From Spirochaetota bacterium (lineage in GTDB: Bacteria; Spirochaetota; Brachyspiria; Brachyspirales; JACRPF01): a stretch of 64,000 nt of DNA. The stretch covers positions 62,001 through 126,000 of the forward strand of contig JACRPF010000016.1 of assembly GCA_016214035.1 (NCBI GenBank), given 5' to 3'. The notes under the pieces are model-generated. The model had not been told where the DNA came from and made no database searches. It saw only the letters and a list, made by a program, of their open reading frames with translations. Position numbers and translations under genes: made by a program. Shown in pieces: positions 46,629-56,279 of the stretch (positions are counted from its first letter, which is position 1; each line of letters opens with the position of its first letter).

Positions 46629-46657
46629 ATTTTACGCCAAAAAAAATGATTTGTCAA
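46629..46657 (-). promoter_or_regulatory. Promoter of the TPR-LysM/SBP-fused permease operon
   Basis: On the minus strand TTGACA (46652-46657) and TAAAAT (46629-46634) are 17 bases apart. The predicted 5' leader is about 65 bases. Confidence 0.8.
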
Positions 46658-46659
46658 TG

Positions 46660-46858
46660 GAGCTCGATGCATTTTGTCGTATTTCAGGAAGTGCCGGTCG
46701 CTTTCGCGTGGTCGCCGGGTACGGCTCCGCAACGGCATCCGGCACCGCTGGCGCTCGGCGTCAGCGCGGGTACTATCCATAGATTATTATTGTCGCGCAT
46801 CGTGCGCGGCCCAGGAACAGATAACTTTCGTTACATGATGCAAATGAGCCGCGCTGTG
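46660..46858. other. Intergenic stretch without a recognised feature
   Basis: Together with the promoter region this forms a 300-base gap between topA and the TPR operon. The short frames in it (for example those starting near 46591 and 46616) have no ribosome site and no family features. I see no terminator for topA. Confidence 0.5.
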
Positions 46859-49078
46859 CTAGAGCGGTGTTGTATCCGCAACCGCTGCGGCTTTCGGCTC
46901 CCCGTTTTCATCGATGGCCTGTGTATAACCGCATGCCTCATCAATACAGGTGAGCGTCATGCTGCCGGAGACCTTCACGCTTTTCTCCACAAGCATCTTG
47001 CCGCATTTCGGACACGGTGTCGGAGACGGTTTGTCCCACGTGACGAAATCGCAGTTCGGATACTTCGAACAGCCGTAGAATTCCCGGCCCCGTTTCGAGC
47101 GTTTGAGGGTTATGACGCCGCCGCATTTCGGACAGGTGCCGAGCGGAATACTTTTTGCGTTCCGGCAGTCGGGAAAACCGCTGCAGGCGAGAAAGTAGCC
47201 GTAGCGCCCGAGCCGCTTTATCATGGGCTTGCCGCATTTCTCGCAGACAAGATCGGTCTTTTCATCGAAGAAGTTTTTCATATTCTTGATGTTTTCCGAT
47301 GCGATTTCCAGCGTCTGCTTGAAATCGGGATAGAACGACGACAGCAGCGAATGCCACTCAATGGACGCATCCTCTACTTTATCGAGTTTTGCCTCCATGT
47401 CCGCGGTGAAATTCGCATCAACTAGTTTTGGAAAATTCTTCGTTATCAATTCATTGACGAGTTTCCCAATTTCGGTGGGCACAAGCTGCTTGCCTTTACG
47501 TACCACATAGTGCCGACCGATAATCGTTTTGATGGTCGGCGCATACGTCGACGGCCGTCCGATACCGGATTCTTCGAGCACTTTGACGAGTGTTGCGTCC
47601 GTATACCGCGGCGGCGGCATGGTAAAATGCTGCTCGGGGACCAGCCGTTCAAGCGCCAGTTTTTCCCCAACGGTGACATGCGGGATGCGGCTTTCCTTCT
47701 CGTCATCCTCGACGATGGATAACGGTTTCAGATAGCCGTCAAACACAGGCTTCGACGATGATGCGGTGAACTCGCCTTCGCCCGCGCGGATAATAATGCG
47801 TTTAGTCTCGAAGCGTGCCGGCGGCATTTGTGATGATATGAACCGCTCCCAGATGAGCTTGTACAGCCGGAACTGATCACGCGCGAGGAATTCCTTGATA
47901 CTGTCCGGTGTCATGTTGACGTCCGTGGGACGTATCGCTTCGTGCGCATCCTGCGCGTTCTTTTTCACCGCATACACCGGCGGTGCGGGCGGCAGATAGT
48001 CCTGGCCATATGCTTTAAGGATGAAATCGCGCGCCTGAGCCTGCGCGTATTCGGACACGCGTACCGAGTCCGTACGCATGTAGGTGATGAGTCCCACCGG
48101 TGCGCCGTTGATCTCAACACCCTCGTAGAGTCCCTGCGCCACCTGCATCGTCTTCGGGGCATTATAGCCGAGCGCACCCGACGCCGCCTGCTGCAGTTTA
48201 CTGGTGGTGAACGGCGGCGACGGATTTCTCATCTTTTCTTTCAGTTCAATGTTCTCGACGATGAAATCCTTATCGGCGAGTTCGGCCATAACCGCATCGG
48301 TCGCCTCTTTCGTTTTGAGGTCGACCTTGTCTCCCTTGAACTTCGTCATCGCGATGAAAAAGTTCTTCTGCTTGTGCTTCACCTCGGCGTCAAGCGTCCA
48401 GTATTCATCGGGAATAAATTCAAGTATCTCGTCTTCACGTTCGACGATGAACCTGAGCGCAACCGACTGAACGCGGCCCGCCGAAAGACCTTTTTTCACT
48501 TTCTCCCAGAGCAGCGGGCTCAGATTATAGCCCACAATACGGTCAAGCACACGGCGCGCCTTCTGCGCATTCACCTTGTTCACATCGATGTCGCGGGGAT
48601 GTTTCACCGCTTCGATGAGCGCATCCTTCGTTATCTCTTCGAACACGATGCGTTTTATCGGCACGGTGCCTTTTGTCGCTTTGTTCATCTGGTTGCCGAT
48701 ATGCCATGCGATAGACTCCCCTTCGCGGTCGTCGTCTGACGCGAGGAGAATTTCAGTGGCATTCTTGGCCTGCTTCTTAAGCTCGTTGAGCACTTTTGCC
48801 CGGCCCCGGATGGTGATGTATTCCGGCTCAAAATCATGCTCGAAATCGATGGCCATACGTGATTTCGGCAGATCGATGAGATGCCCCATGGATGACGTCA
48901 CATAATAATCATTGCCGAGATAGCGGTTTATCGTCTTCGCCTTCGCCGGCGACTCGACGATGATGAGCTTGCGCTGCTGGCCTTTGCGGATACGATTTGC
49001 CGAATTATTATCCTTAGGGGCTCTCTTTGCAGCTGCCGGCTTTTTGGCTTCGTTTTTTTCCAATGCTTCAGATTCCAT
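46859..49078 (-). CDS. topA: DNA topoisomerase I
   Basis: A type IA topoisomerase of 739 residues from the ATG with AAGGAAG before it; an in-frame ATG 16 codons upstream lacks a site. It has the TOPRIM start KLIIVESPAKAKTI, the metal-binding DDDREGE, and the active-site tyrosine context TYMRTDS. Three C-terminal four-cysteine zinc ribbons are complete (CEKCGKP...CSGFPDC, CPKCGGV...CSKYPNC, CPKCGKM...CIDEAC). It relaxes negative supercoils. An Ala/Lys-rich N-terminal tail (about 25 residues) before the TOPRIM is an extra. Housekeeping gene with its own promoter. Confidence 0.95.
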   Translation of the reverse strand: MESEALEKNEAKKPAAAKRAPKDNNSANRIRKGQQRKLIIVESPAKAKTINRYLGNDYYVTSSMGHLIDLPKSRMAIDFEHDFEPEYITIRGRAKVLNELKKQAKNATEILLASDDDREGESIAWHIGNQMNKATKGTVPIKRIVFEEITKDALIEAVKHPRDIDVNKVNAQKARRVLDRIVGYNLSPLLWEKVKKGLSAGRVQSVALRFIVEREDEILEFIPDEYWTLDAEVKHKQKNFFIAMTKFKGDKVDLKTKEATDAVMAELADKDFIVENIELKEKMRNPSPPFTTSKLQQAASGALGYNAPKTMQVAQGLYEGVEINGAPVGLITYMRTDSVRVSEYAQAQARDFILKAYGQDYLPPAPPVYAVKKNAQDAHEAIRPTDVNMTPDSIKEFLARDQFRLYKLIWERFISSQMPPARFETKRIIIRAGEGEFTASSSKPVFDGYLKPLSIVEDDEKESRIPHVTVGEKLALERLVPEQHFTMPPPRYTDATLVKVLEESGIGRPSTYAPTIKTIIGRHYVVRKGKQLVPTEIGKLVNELITKNFPKLVDANFTADMEAKLDKVEDASIEWHSLLSSFYPDFKQTLEIASENIKNMKNFFDEKTDLVCEKCGKPMIKRLGRYGYFLACSGFPDCRNAKSIPLGTCPKCGGVITLKRSKRGREFYGCSKYPNCDFVTWDKPSPTPCPKCGKMLVEKSVKVSGSMTLTCIDEACGYTQAIDENGEPKAAAVADTTPL

Positions 49079-49165
49079 TATCTTCCTTAAAAGGTGCCCC
49101 GCCCATACGGTTAAGCTTAGGCACAAGAGACGCCGAAAAACGGTTCTCTTCTTTATGAAGACGAC

Positions 49166-49194
49166 TAATTACACTACTTTTCATATATTGTCAA
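49166..49194 (-). promoter_or_regulatory. Promoter of topA
   Basis: On the minus strand TTGACA (49189-49194) and TAATTA (49166-49171) are 17 bases apart. The leader is about 85 bases. Confidence 0.7.
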
Positions 49195-49255
49195 CAGCAC
49201 AGGGGAATTATGTAAACCGGCGGCGGAAGCCTCTCCTGCCGCACCGGCCGCTGTA

Positions 49256-49283
49256 TTGACTTTTTCATCATGCCGTCTATACT
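49256..49283 (+). promoter_or_regulatory. Promoter of the KDPG aldolase-like gene
   Basis: TTGACT at 49256-49261 and TATACT at 49278-49283 with a 16-base spacer. The leader is about 23 bases and carries AAGGAG. Confidence 0.75.
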
Positions 49284-49312
49284 GTGGAAACAACGGAATG
49301 AAGGAGCTTGGC

Positions 49313-49990
49313 ATGGCGCGTTTCAAGAAAATACACACTCTCTCAAAGATGGAATCCATCGGCCTTATACCGGTATTCTACCATGCGGATGCCGCAATAG
49401 CGAAACAGGTGGCGGGCGCATGCCATGCGGGCGGGGCACTGGTGATGGAATTCACCAATCGCGGCGATTTCGCCTGGGAAGTGTTCAGCGCACTTGAAAA
49501 ATATGTCCGGACCGAACTCCCCGATATGATACTCGGCGTGGGTTCAATTGTCGACCCCTATACGGCGTCGCTCTATATCGCCAACGGCGCGAATTTCGTT
49601 GTTGGGCCGGTACTCAATGCCGAAGTGGCAAAGCTCTGTAACCGTCACGGCGTACCCTATATGCCCGGCTGCGGCAGCGCCACCGAGGTGCAGCAGGCAC
49701 AGGAACTCGGCAGTGATATCGTGAAAGTATTCCCCGGCGACAGCGTGGGCGGACCGGATTTCGTGAAATCGGTGAAAGGCCCCATGCCGTGGACGTCGAT
49801 AATGCCGACCGGCGGTGTATCGCCCACCTATGATTCGCTTTCTGCCTGGCTCAAGGCTGGTGTGACCTGTATGGGTGTCGGTTCGAATCTCATCACCAAG
49901 GAAATCCTCGCAAAAGGCGATTATAAAAAGCTGGCCGATGATGTGAAAACCGCGCTATCGATCATCGCCGAGATCCGCAGTAAGAAATAG
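49313..49990 (+). CDS. eda: KDPG/KHG aldolase family protein
   Basis: A 225-residue class I aldolase of the 2-keto-3-deoxy-6-phosphogluconate / 4-hydroxy-2-oxoglutarate family. The ATG at 49313 is six bases after AAGGAG; the ATG five codons earlier overlaps that site. Active-site residues appear as Glu in LVMEFTNR and the Schiff-base Lys in DIVKVFPGD, with GVGSIVD and MPTGGVSP phosphate-binding blocks. Splits a 2-keto-3-deoxy sugar acid into pyruvate and an aldehyde. It could finish the route begun by the dehydratase near 2.6 kb, but it has its own promoter and distant position. Confidence 0.88.
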   Translation: MARFKKIHTLSKMESIGLIPVFYHADAAIAKQVAGACHAGGALVMEFTNRGDFAWEVFSALEKYVRTELPDMILGVGSIVDPYTASLYIANGANFVVGPVLNAEVAKLCNRHGVPYMPGCGSATEVQQAQELGSDIVKVFPGDSVGGPDFVKSVKGPMPWTSIMPTGGVSPTYDSLSAWLKAGVTCMGVGSNLITKEILAKGDYKKLADDVKTALSIIAEIRSKK

Positions 49991-50032
49991 TTCTCGTCGG
50001 ACATGTATAGCAGAGGTGAGCCTGTATAAACG

Positions 50033-52729
50033 ATGGTAACTGTTGTATTGATTGTATTCGCCTATGTCGCCATGCTTGTCATGGGGCTAACCTTCCTCAT
50101 CATCTATTCCAAGAACCGGACGCTCAAGTATTATATCTATTTCGGCATTCTGTCGTTCCTCATGGGTTTATACGCGCTTGGCGTAAGCCAGTTCTACCTT
50201 TACACTGAACCCGATGCGGTGCAGAAGCTCTGCTATCTCATCACACTCGCATCACTCTTTATCCCCGCCATCAGCATGCAGCTTATCGAGACGCTTCTGG
50301 TGGGCAATACGCTCAAGCGTTTCGCATTCTGGGCAGGCGTGGTCATGTATGTGACCGCAGGGTTCCTGACACTCGGGCTCATATTCACCGACCAGTTCTT
50401 CGTCCTCGTCGCTTCACGCGGCCAAATCGCGCTGTCGCCGCGTGCGCTGTATATCGGTTCAACGATAGTTGCGCTTGTGTCGCTCATCACCGGAACCGTG
50501 CTCATCACGCTCAACTGGATCCGCTACCGTACCATACGCCATGCCCCGTACGGCCCCACCTTCGTCATCGTGAATATACTCGCGCTTATCGTGCAGATCG
50601 CCTATTTTATCTATCAGCCGTTCAACAATCTCTTCCCGCAGCCGCCGGTATTCGCCGAGCTTCCGATTGCGCTCAGACTGAACGTGGGCGTGGTGCTCTC
50701 CGACATGTTCATCGTCGCCGGATTCTTCAGCATCTTTCTCCGTCACACCAGGAAAATATTCACGGAGCTTTCCGAAAACCGCAGCGCCATCGAACAGCTG
50801 CTCTTGAAAACGCGCGCCAACACCGGCAACATGATCAACACACTCGTCAAGGCGCTCGAACAGCGCGACCCGGTGACCGCCGCGCATTCACGCCGTGTGG
50901 CGGATTATGCGAAAATGCTCGCCTCCGTCATGAGTTATCCCAAGTCGGGCGTTGAACTTATCTATACCGGCGCCCTGCTCCATGACATCGGAAAAATCGG
51001 CATTGCCGATGACGTGCTTCACAAGCTCGCGAAACTGACACGCGAGGAACTTGACACCATACGGATGCACCCGCTCATCGGAACGGAGATCGTATCGCAC
51101 ATCGACGATTTCCTGCCGATACTCGACATCATTCAAAGCCATCACGAACGCATTGACGGCAACGGCTATCCGGAGGGCCTGCGCGGTGATGCGATACCTG
51201 AAATGGCGCGCATCATCGCCGTGTGCGACACCTACGACGCGATAACATCGGACGTTTATAAAGAGCCGCTCTCGCACGATGCGGCATGCCGCGTGCTGCT
51301 TCGATGCCGCGGCACGCAGCTGGATGCGTCAATCGCTGAACTGTTCGTCAAAAAAATAATAGAATCCGCTGCCGCACAGCACCGGCCGCGGGAACCATGG
51401 AGCAACATGTTTAATTCAAACCAGAACAAGATCTTCGTACTCGACACGAACGTAGTACTGTACGACTTTCGCGCCATCTATTCATTTGAAGAGCACAACG
51501 TGGTCGTCCCCATCACCGTACTCGAGGAGATAGACAACTTTAAACGCGGCAACGAGATCATCAACTTCAATGCGCGCGAATTCGTCCGGCTGATGGACGG
51601 GTTGTCCAACGAGAAGATCTTCACCGCCGGGGTGCAGCTAGAAGGCGGCGGGCTCATCATGGTCGATACGAACATGAAAAAGGACGATTTTTTAAGCTCC
51701 GTATTTTCCGAGGACAAGCCGGACCACCGCATTATCGGCGTGGCATACCGGCTGCAGAAACAATACGGCGAACGCGTGACGCTCGTTTCCAAAGACATCA
51801 ATCTGCGCATGAAGGCGAAAAGCGTCGGTATACGCGCCGAGGATTACGAAACGGGAAAAGTGCCCGATATTTCCGAACTGTACATGGGACGGCGCAGCAT
51901 CGAGAATGTACCCGGGACCGTTGTCGATGAAATATATGAAAAAGGCTCCATACCGCCCGCGGGACTCATGGACCCGGCGCCGGTACCGAACGAATTTTAT
52001 ATCCTCCGCAACGGAAAGAAAAGCGCGCTCGCCCGTTACGACAGCGCCGCGCAGCTTATCGTACGCACCGAAAAAAGAAAATGCTACGGCATCGAGCCGC
52101 GCAATTCCGAGCAGACATTCGCCATCGATGCGCTTCTCAACAAGGACATTCTGCTTGTCACGCTGTCGGGCAAGGCGGGAACCGGAAAAACGCTCATGGC
52201 ACTCGCCGCCGCGCTTGAACAGCGCCAGGAATACAAGCAGATATTCCTCGCACGCCCCATTATCCCGCTCTCCAACCGCGACCTCGGTTTTCTTCCGGGC
52301 GACATCAAGAGCAAACTCGATCCGTTCATGCAGCCCTTGTTCGACAATCTCGCCGTCATAAAACACCAGTACAAAGAGGACAGCGAGGAGCTGAAAAAGA
52401 TCAACGACATGGTTGAAAAGGAAAAACTCGTCATCACTCCCCTCGCCTATATACGCGGCAGAAGTCTGTCACGGATATTCTTCATCATCGACGAAGCGCA
52501 GAACCTCACGCCGCACGAAGTAAAGACCATCATCACGCGCGCGGGAGAAGGCACGAAGGTTGTGTTCACGGGCGACCCGTACCAGATTGACACGCCGTAC
52601 CTCGACGCACGCAGTAACGGACTCACCTACCTTATCAATAAAATGAAAGGACAGAACGTATACGGCCATGTGACGCTTGAACGCGGCGAACGGTCGTATC
52701 TGTCGGAACTGGCGTCGGACCTGCTGTAA
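50033..52729 (+). CDS. 7TM-HD-GYP-PIN-PhoH fusion protein
   Basis: One unbroken 898-residue frame joins modules seen in separate proteins. Residues 1-237 have seven hydrophobic segments (7TM sensor type). Residues 265-445 are an HD-GYP domain, with His285, His317-Asp318 (LLHDIGK), His346, HHE 370-372 and GNGYPEGL 376-383. Residues 466-610 are a PIN nuclease domain (Asp471 in VLDTNVVLYD, Glu498/499, Asp588). Residues 685-898 are a PhoH ATPase (Walker A SGKAGTGKT 712-720; IIDEAQNLTPHE; FTGDPYQID). PIN-PhoH is the known PhoH2 toxin-like RNase/helicase. HD-GYP hydrolyses cyclic di-GMP. An internal ATG at 51407 with GGAG four bases before it might also yield the PIN-PhoH part alone. Confidence 0.9.
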   Translation: MVTVVLIVFAYVAMLVMGLTFLIIYSKNRTLKYYIYFGILSFLMGLYALGVSQFYLYTEPDAVQKLCYLITLASLFIPAISMQLIETLLVGNTLKRFAFWAGVVMYVTAGFLTLGLIFTDQFFVLVASRGQIALSPRALYIGSTIVALVSLITGTVLITLNWIRYRTIRHAPYGPTFVIVNILALIVQIAYFIYQPFNNLFPQPPVFAELPIALRLNVGVVLSDMFIVAGFFSIFLRHTRKIFTELSENRSAIEQLLLKTRANTGNMINTLVKALEQRDPVTAAHSRRVADYAKMLASVMSYPKSGVELIYTGALLHDIGKIGIADDVLHKLAKLTREELDTIRMHPLIGTEIVSHIDDFLPILDIIQSHHERIDGNGYPEGLRGDAIPEMARIIAVCDTYDAITSDVYKEPLSHDAACRVLLRCRGTQLDASIAELFVKKIIESAAAQHRPREPWSNMFNSNQNKIFVLDTNVVLYDFRAIYSFEEHNVVVPITVLEEIDNFKRGNEIINFNAREFVRLMDGLSNEKIFTAGVQLEGGGLIMVDTNMKKDDFLSSVFSEDKPDHRIIGVAYRLQKQYGERVTLVSKDINLRMKAKSVGIRAEDYETGKVPDISELYMGRRSIENVPGTVVDEIYEKGSIPPAGLMDPAPVPNEFYILRNGKKSALARYDSAAQLIVRTEKRKCYGIEPRNSEQTFAIDALLNKDILLVTLSGKAGTGKTLMALAAALEQRQEYKQIFLARPIIPLSNRDLGFLPGDIKSKLDPFMQPLFDNLAVIKHQYKEDSEELKKINDMVEKEKLVITPLAYIRGRSLSRIFFIIDEAQNLTPHEVKTIITRAGEGTKVVFTGDPYQIDTPYLDARSNGLTYLINKMKGQNVYGHVTLERGERSYLSELASDLL

Positions 52730-54634
52730 GTGCTGCAGAAGAAAAAAAAGCACCGCTACTGCGACAGGAGCGAGCTTCCGTTCAAGCTCCATCGGCGCAT
52801 CGGACTCAGGCTCGCGTTCTACTTCATGATCTCCGGCCTGCTCACCGGCCTCTTCGTCTACTGCTTCGCGGTCATATTCGACACGCGCGTGCTCGTCGCC
52901 AATTTCGGGGCGTTCATTCTGAGCCGTGCGCACCACAAGAAAAGCCCCCACGCGCTCATCGACAAAGAGACTCATAAGCGCAGACTCCAGGAACGCATCA
53001 TGATTGTACGCAAGACCATGGAGGCCGAATCGCACGGCATTATGGTGAACCTGTATCTCAAAAAGACCAATACCTCATGGCAGGAAGCGCGCATCGGAAG
53101 CAACGACGTGATGTTCCTCGCCGTTCCGCCCGCAATGCATCCCGACCTTGACAAAGCGCTCGCTGTGCGTTATACGCAGATACCTCCGGCAACGACGAAC
53201 ATCGTCTACAGTTGTTACTTCAGCGTGCTTGACACCGACACCCGTGAAGAATATGTGCTCAAGCTCACCATTCTCCGCAATGCCTTCATTGAGAAGATAC
53301 GCACCGACAAGGAGCTTCTTATCGGTTACGGCGTGATACTCACCATTTTCTCCATGCTCCTCGGCCTGTTCTTCTCATCAAAAATATCCCGGCCGATCAA
53401 CGAATTATCAGACGCCGCCATACGCATGGCACGCGGGGATTATGCGTACCGCAATGACATACAAAGCAAGGACGAAATTGGATTCCTCGGCAAGACGCTC
53501 AACTACATGGCCGAAAAAGTGGATACGCATATCAACGAGATCGACTACCGCACGCGCACGATGGAGGCGATGAACCGCATCGACAAGACCGTGCTCACCT
53601 CGCTGTTCGACCCGCATGTCATCGATCTGGTCACGGGTATCGTCGCGGCATTCCTTGAATCGGGCGTGGTTCTCCTTGCCGTTCCCGACCATGACAAAAA
53701 GGCCTTTCTGCTCTCGCTGCATCAGGAACATGCGTCCGATACGCTATCCGTCGACACACAACCTGTACCGTTCGAACGGCTCTCCGGCGACATGGACTTG
53801 AGCACGCGGAGTTTCGAGCAGTATATCGTGACACCGGACTGCGGCTGCCCCGCATGGCTCACGTCGATAATCCGGATGCGATTCGGCACTATCATCCATG
53901 CGCCGCTGTTCAGCGCAAACGTTTATCAGGGATCGTGCGTCGTCATCGACGAGGAGAAAAGCGGATTTACCGCGGGCGAACAGGAGGCGATACGCATGCT
54001 CGCCGATCAGGTGGGCGTGGCGCTGCAGAACGCGCGCATCTACCGCGAGAAGGAGGAGCTCTTCCTCGAACTCCTGCTCGCGCTCACCCGCGCCATCGAC
54101 GCGAAATCGAAATGGACGGGCGGACACAGCGAACGTGTAGCGGCATATGCCGTGGCACTCGGCAGGGAACTGGGCATGCCGGAAACGGAGCTCTCCTCGC
54201 TCAAAATATCGGCACTCCTTCACGATATCGGAAAGATCGCAACGCCGGAGACGATACTCGACAAGCCGGACAAACTCACCGACAGTGAATACGCCGTCAT
54301 CAAAAATCATCCGGTCGAGGGCGCGCGCATCATCGGTCATATCTCGTCGTATGAAAATATCGTCCCCGGCATACTGCATCACCACGAGCATTTCGACGGA
54401 CACGGTTACCCCGACGCAATTGCGGGAAATGACATACCAAAAGCCAGCCGCATCATCTGCATCGCCGACGTGTATGACGCGATCAGCGCCGACCGCCCGT
54501 ACCGCGCCGGCATGGGTGCAGAAAAAGCGCTTTCATTCATGAAAGAAAACGCGAATGTGCTTTTCGATCCGGACATGCTCGCGGTTTTTCTTGACAAAGT
54601 CGCGGGAAAAGTTACACTGCCGACAACACCATAA
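52730..54634 (+). CDS. HAMP-GAF-HD-GYP cyclic di-GMP phosphodiesterase-like protein
   Basis: A 634-residue membrane protein. It has a helix at 28-50, an extracytoplasmic sensor domain (51-197), a second helix (198-216), HAMP (216-268), a GAF-like domain (about 280-438) and a C-terminal HD-GYP domain (445-630) with His466, His498-Asp499 (LLHDIGK) and HHHEHFDGHGYP (550-561). It probably degrades cyclic di-GMP in answer to an external signal. The GTG start immediately follows the stop of the HD-GYP-PIN-PhoH gene, so translation is coupled; no ribosome site is visible other than in the preceding coding sequence. Confidence 0.9.
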   Translation: MLQKKKKHRYCDRSELPFKLHRRIGLRLAFYFMISGLLTGLFVYCFAVIFDTRVLVANFGAFILSRAHHKKSPHALIDKETHKRRLQERIMIVRKTMEAESHGIMVNLYLKKTNTSWQEARIGSNDVMFLAVPPAMHPDLDKALAVRYTQIPPATTNIVYSCYFSVLDTDTREEYVLKLTILRNAFIEKIRTDKELLIGYGVILTIFSMLLGLFFSSKISRPINELSDAAIRMARGDYAYRNDIQSKDEIGFLGKTLNYMAEKVDTHINEIDYRTRTMEAMNRIDKTVLTSLFDPHVIDLVTGIVAAFLESGVVLLAVPDHDKKAFLLSLHQEHASDTLSVDTQPVPFERLSGDMDLSTRSFEQYIVTPDCGCPAWLTSIIRMRFGTIIHAPLFSANVYQGSCVVIDEEKSGFTAGEQEAIRMLADQVGVALQNARIYREKEELFLELLLALTRAIDAKSKWTGGHSERVAAYAVALGRELGMPETELSSLKISALLHDIGKIATPETILDKPDKLTDSEYAVIKNHPVEGARIIGHISSYENIVPGILHHHEHFDGHGYPDAIAGNDIPKASRIICIADVYDAISADRPYRAGMGAEKALSFMKENANVLFDPDMLAVFLDKVAGKVTLPTTP

Positions 54635-54654
54635 TACAGTACGGAGGATCTCCC

Positions 54655-56256
54655 ATGTCGATCACAGCCTTTGTTCTCACGCTGCTTCCCATCGTCATCA
54701 TTCTCTGCATGCTCATCATCTTCCGGCAGGCCGCCGATATCAGCGGCATCGTCGGCTGGGCGGCCATCGCCCTCGTTGCCCTCTTCTTTTTCAACACCTC
54801 AATCGAGGTGATATTGCGGTCAACCGCAGCGGGATTCATCCGCTCGTTCTCAGTGTCGCTCATCGTTGCCACATCGCTTCTGCAGATGGCGTATATGGAA
54901 AAGACAGGCGCGTTGAAACGCATCATCATCTTCATCAAGACGATAGCAAGCGACAATCGAGCCGTGCAGATAATGATGATCAACATCGGTTTCGGCACGC
55001 TCATGGTGGCCGTGGGCGCCACGCCCGTGTCACTCCTTCCGCCGATACTGCTCGCAATGGGCTATTCAACGTATGTTGCCATCGCGCTCCCTGCCATCGG
55101 CTACGACGCACTCTGCACCTACGCGCTCCTCGGCGCGCCCATCGTCGTGTTCGTGGATATCGCCAACAGCTTTCTCGGCAAGGGCAATGAGATCAGCCTT
55201 CATCAGGCCGGCATGGTATTCTTCATGTTCCTGCCGCTCGTGTCAACGCTCATCGGCTTCTGCATGCTCTGGATAGTCGGCAAGTGGAAGGCGATCAAAG
55301 AAGGCTGGCTGCCGTGCCTCATCACCGGTACCGTCATCGGCGTGGTGGCGTATTTCACCAATCAGTTCGACAATCTCGTCGTGCTCACCGGCGTACTCTG
55401 CGGCGTTGCCGTCATCATCACGATGGCGATATACCTTCTCGTCACCGGAAAAAAGATCATCGACAGAAGCCGCCTGACTGACGAGGAACTGGCATACGAA
55501 AAACAGTATCCGCTCTGGAAAGCGCTCATGCCGTGGATTCTCCTCATCATCTGCATTCTCGCGCTCAATATCCCCAAAGACATCTTCAACTATCTGTACC
55601 GCACGATGAAGCTCCCGATACTCGGGCTCACCGCCGACGGCAAACCGCTCGACACGCGCGCGCTCTGGCAGGCTTACACCTGGATATTCGTGAGCATAAT
55701 CCTCTCGCTGCCGTTCCTGCGTCCGAACGGGAAACAGATAAAAGAAACGTTTGCAATCTGGCTGAAGCGCGCACCGCGTCCCGTGTTCGCCGCGGCCGTC
55801 TTTTTCGCCATCGGCGAAGTGATGAACATGTCCGGATTCAGCATGGCCACGAATAAATTCGAAGTCGCCAGCATGGTGAAAACACTCGCCGATTACTCCG
55901 CGCAGTTCTTCCATAACACCTACGGCGGCGTGGTGGCGTTCATCGGGCTCTTCGGCGGTTTCATCACCGGAAGCGAAGCGTCGACCATTGCCATGTTCGC
56001 GAAATATACGCTCACGACGGCGAAGAATCTGGAGATGCCGCTTACCGGGCTCATCATCATCACCGCGGGGCTTGCCTTCGGCGGCGGACTTGCCAGCGTA
56101 ATATCACCGGCGAAACTTCAGAACGCGGCGGCGTCCATCGATAAGATCGGCGAAGAAAACAAGGTGATACGCGTTGCGTTCGTGTTCTCGCTGATACTTA
56201 CCACGGTGACATCGGCGTTCGTATTACTGCTGCTTGCGATCAACAAAATAGCGTAA
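54655..56256 (+). CDS. L-lactate permease family carrier
   Basis: A 533-residue protein with 12 or more membrane helices. Family hints: GFGTLMVAVGATPVSLLPPILLAMGYS, ALLGAPIVVFVDIANSFLGKG, and GGFITGSEASTIAMFAKYTL, a variant of the LctP motif GTGSNTSSNMLF. Likely a proton- or sodium-coupled carrier for lactate, glycolate or another short organic acid. ACGGAGGA precedes the ATG; 20 bases after the HD-GYP gene, so it may share its mRNA. Related families (GntP, DASS) are the alternatives. Confidence 0.72.
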   Translation: MSITAFVLTLLPIVIILCMLIIFRQAADISGIVGWAAIALVALFFFNTSIEVILRSTAAGFIRSFSVSLIVATSLLQMAYMEKTGALKRIIIFIKTIASDNRAVQIMMINIGFGTLMVAVGATPVSLLPPILLAMGYSTYVAIALPAIGYDALCTYALLGAPIVVFVDIANSFLGKGNEISLHQAGMVFFMFLPLVSTLIGFCMLWIVGKWKAIKEGWLPCLITGTVIGVVAYFTNQFDNLVVLTGVLCGVAVIITMAIYLLVTGKKIIDRSRLTDEELAYEKQYPLWKALMPWILLIICILALNIPKDIFNYLYRTMKLPILGLTADGKPLDTRALWQAYTWIFVSIILSLPFLRPNGKQIKETFAIWLKRAPRPVFAAAVFFAIGEVMNMSGFSMATNKFEVASMVKTLADYSAQFFHNTYGGVVAFIGLFGGFITGSEASTIAMFAKYTLTTAKNLEMPLTGLIIITAGLAFGGGLASVISPAKLQNAAASIDKIGEENKVIRVAFVFSLILTTVTSAFVLLLLAINKIA

Positions 56257-56279
56257 CGCGGTTTCATCAGGGAGAAACA

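Noticed and set aside
46616-47425. Plus-strand frame opposite the end of topA
   Set aside because: It overlaps the topA zinc ribbons and has no start signals.
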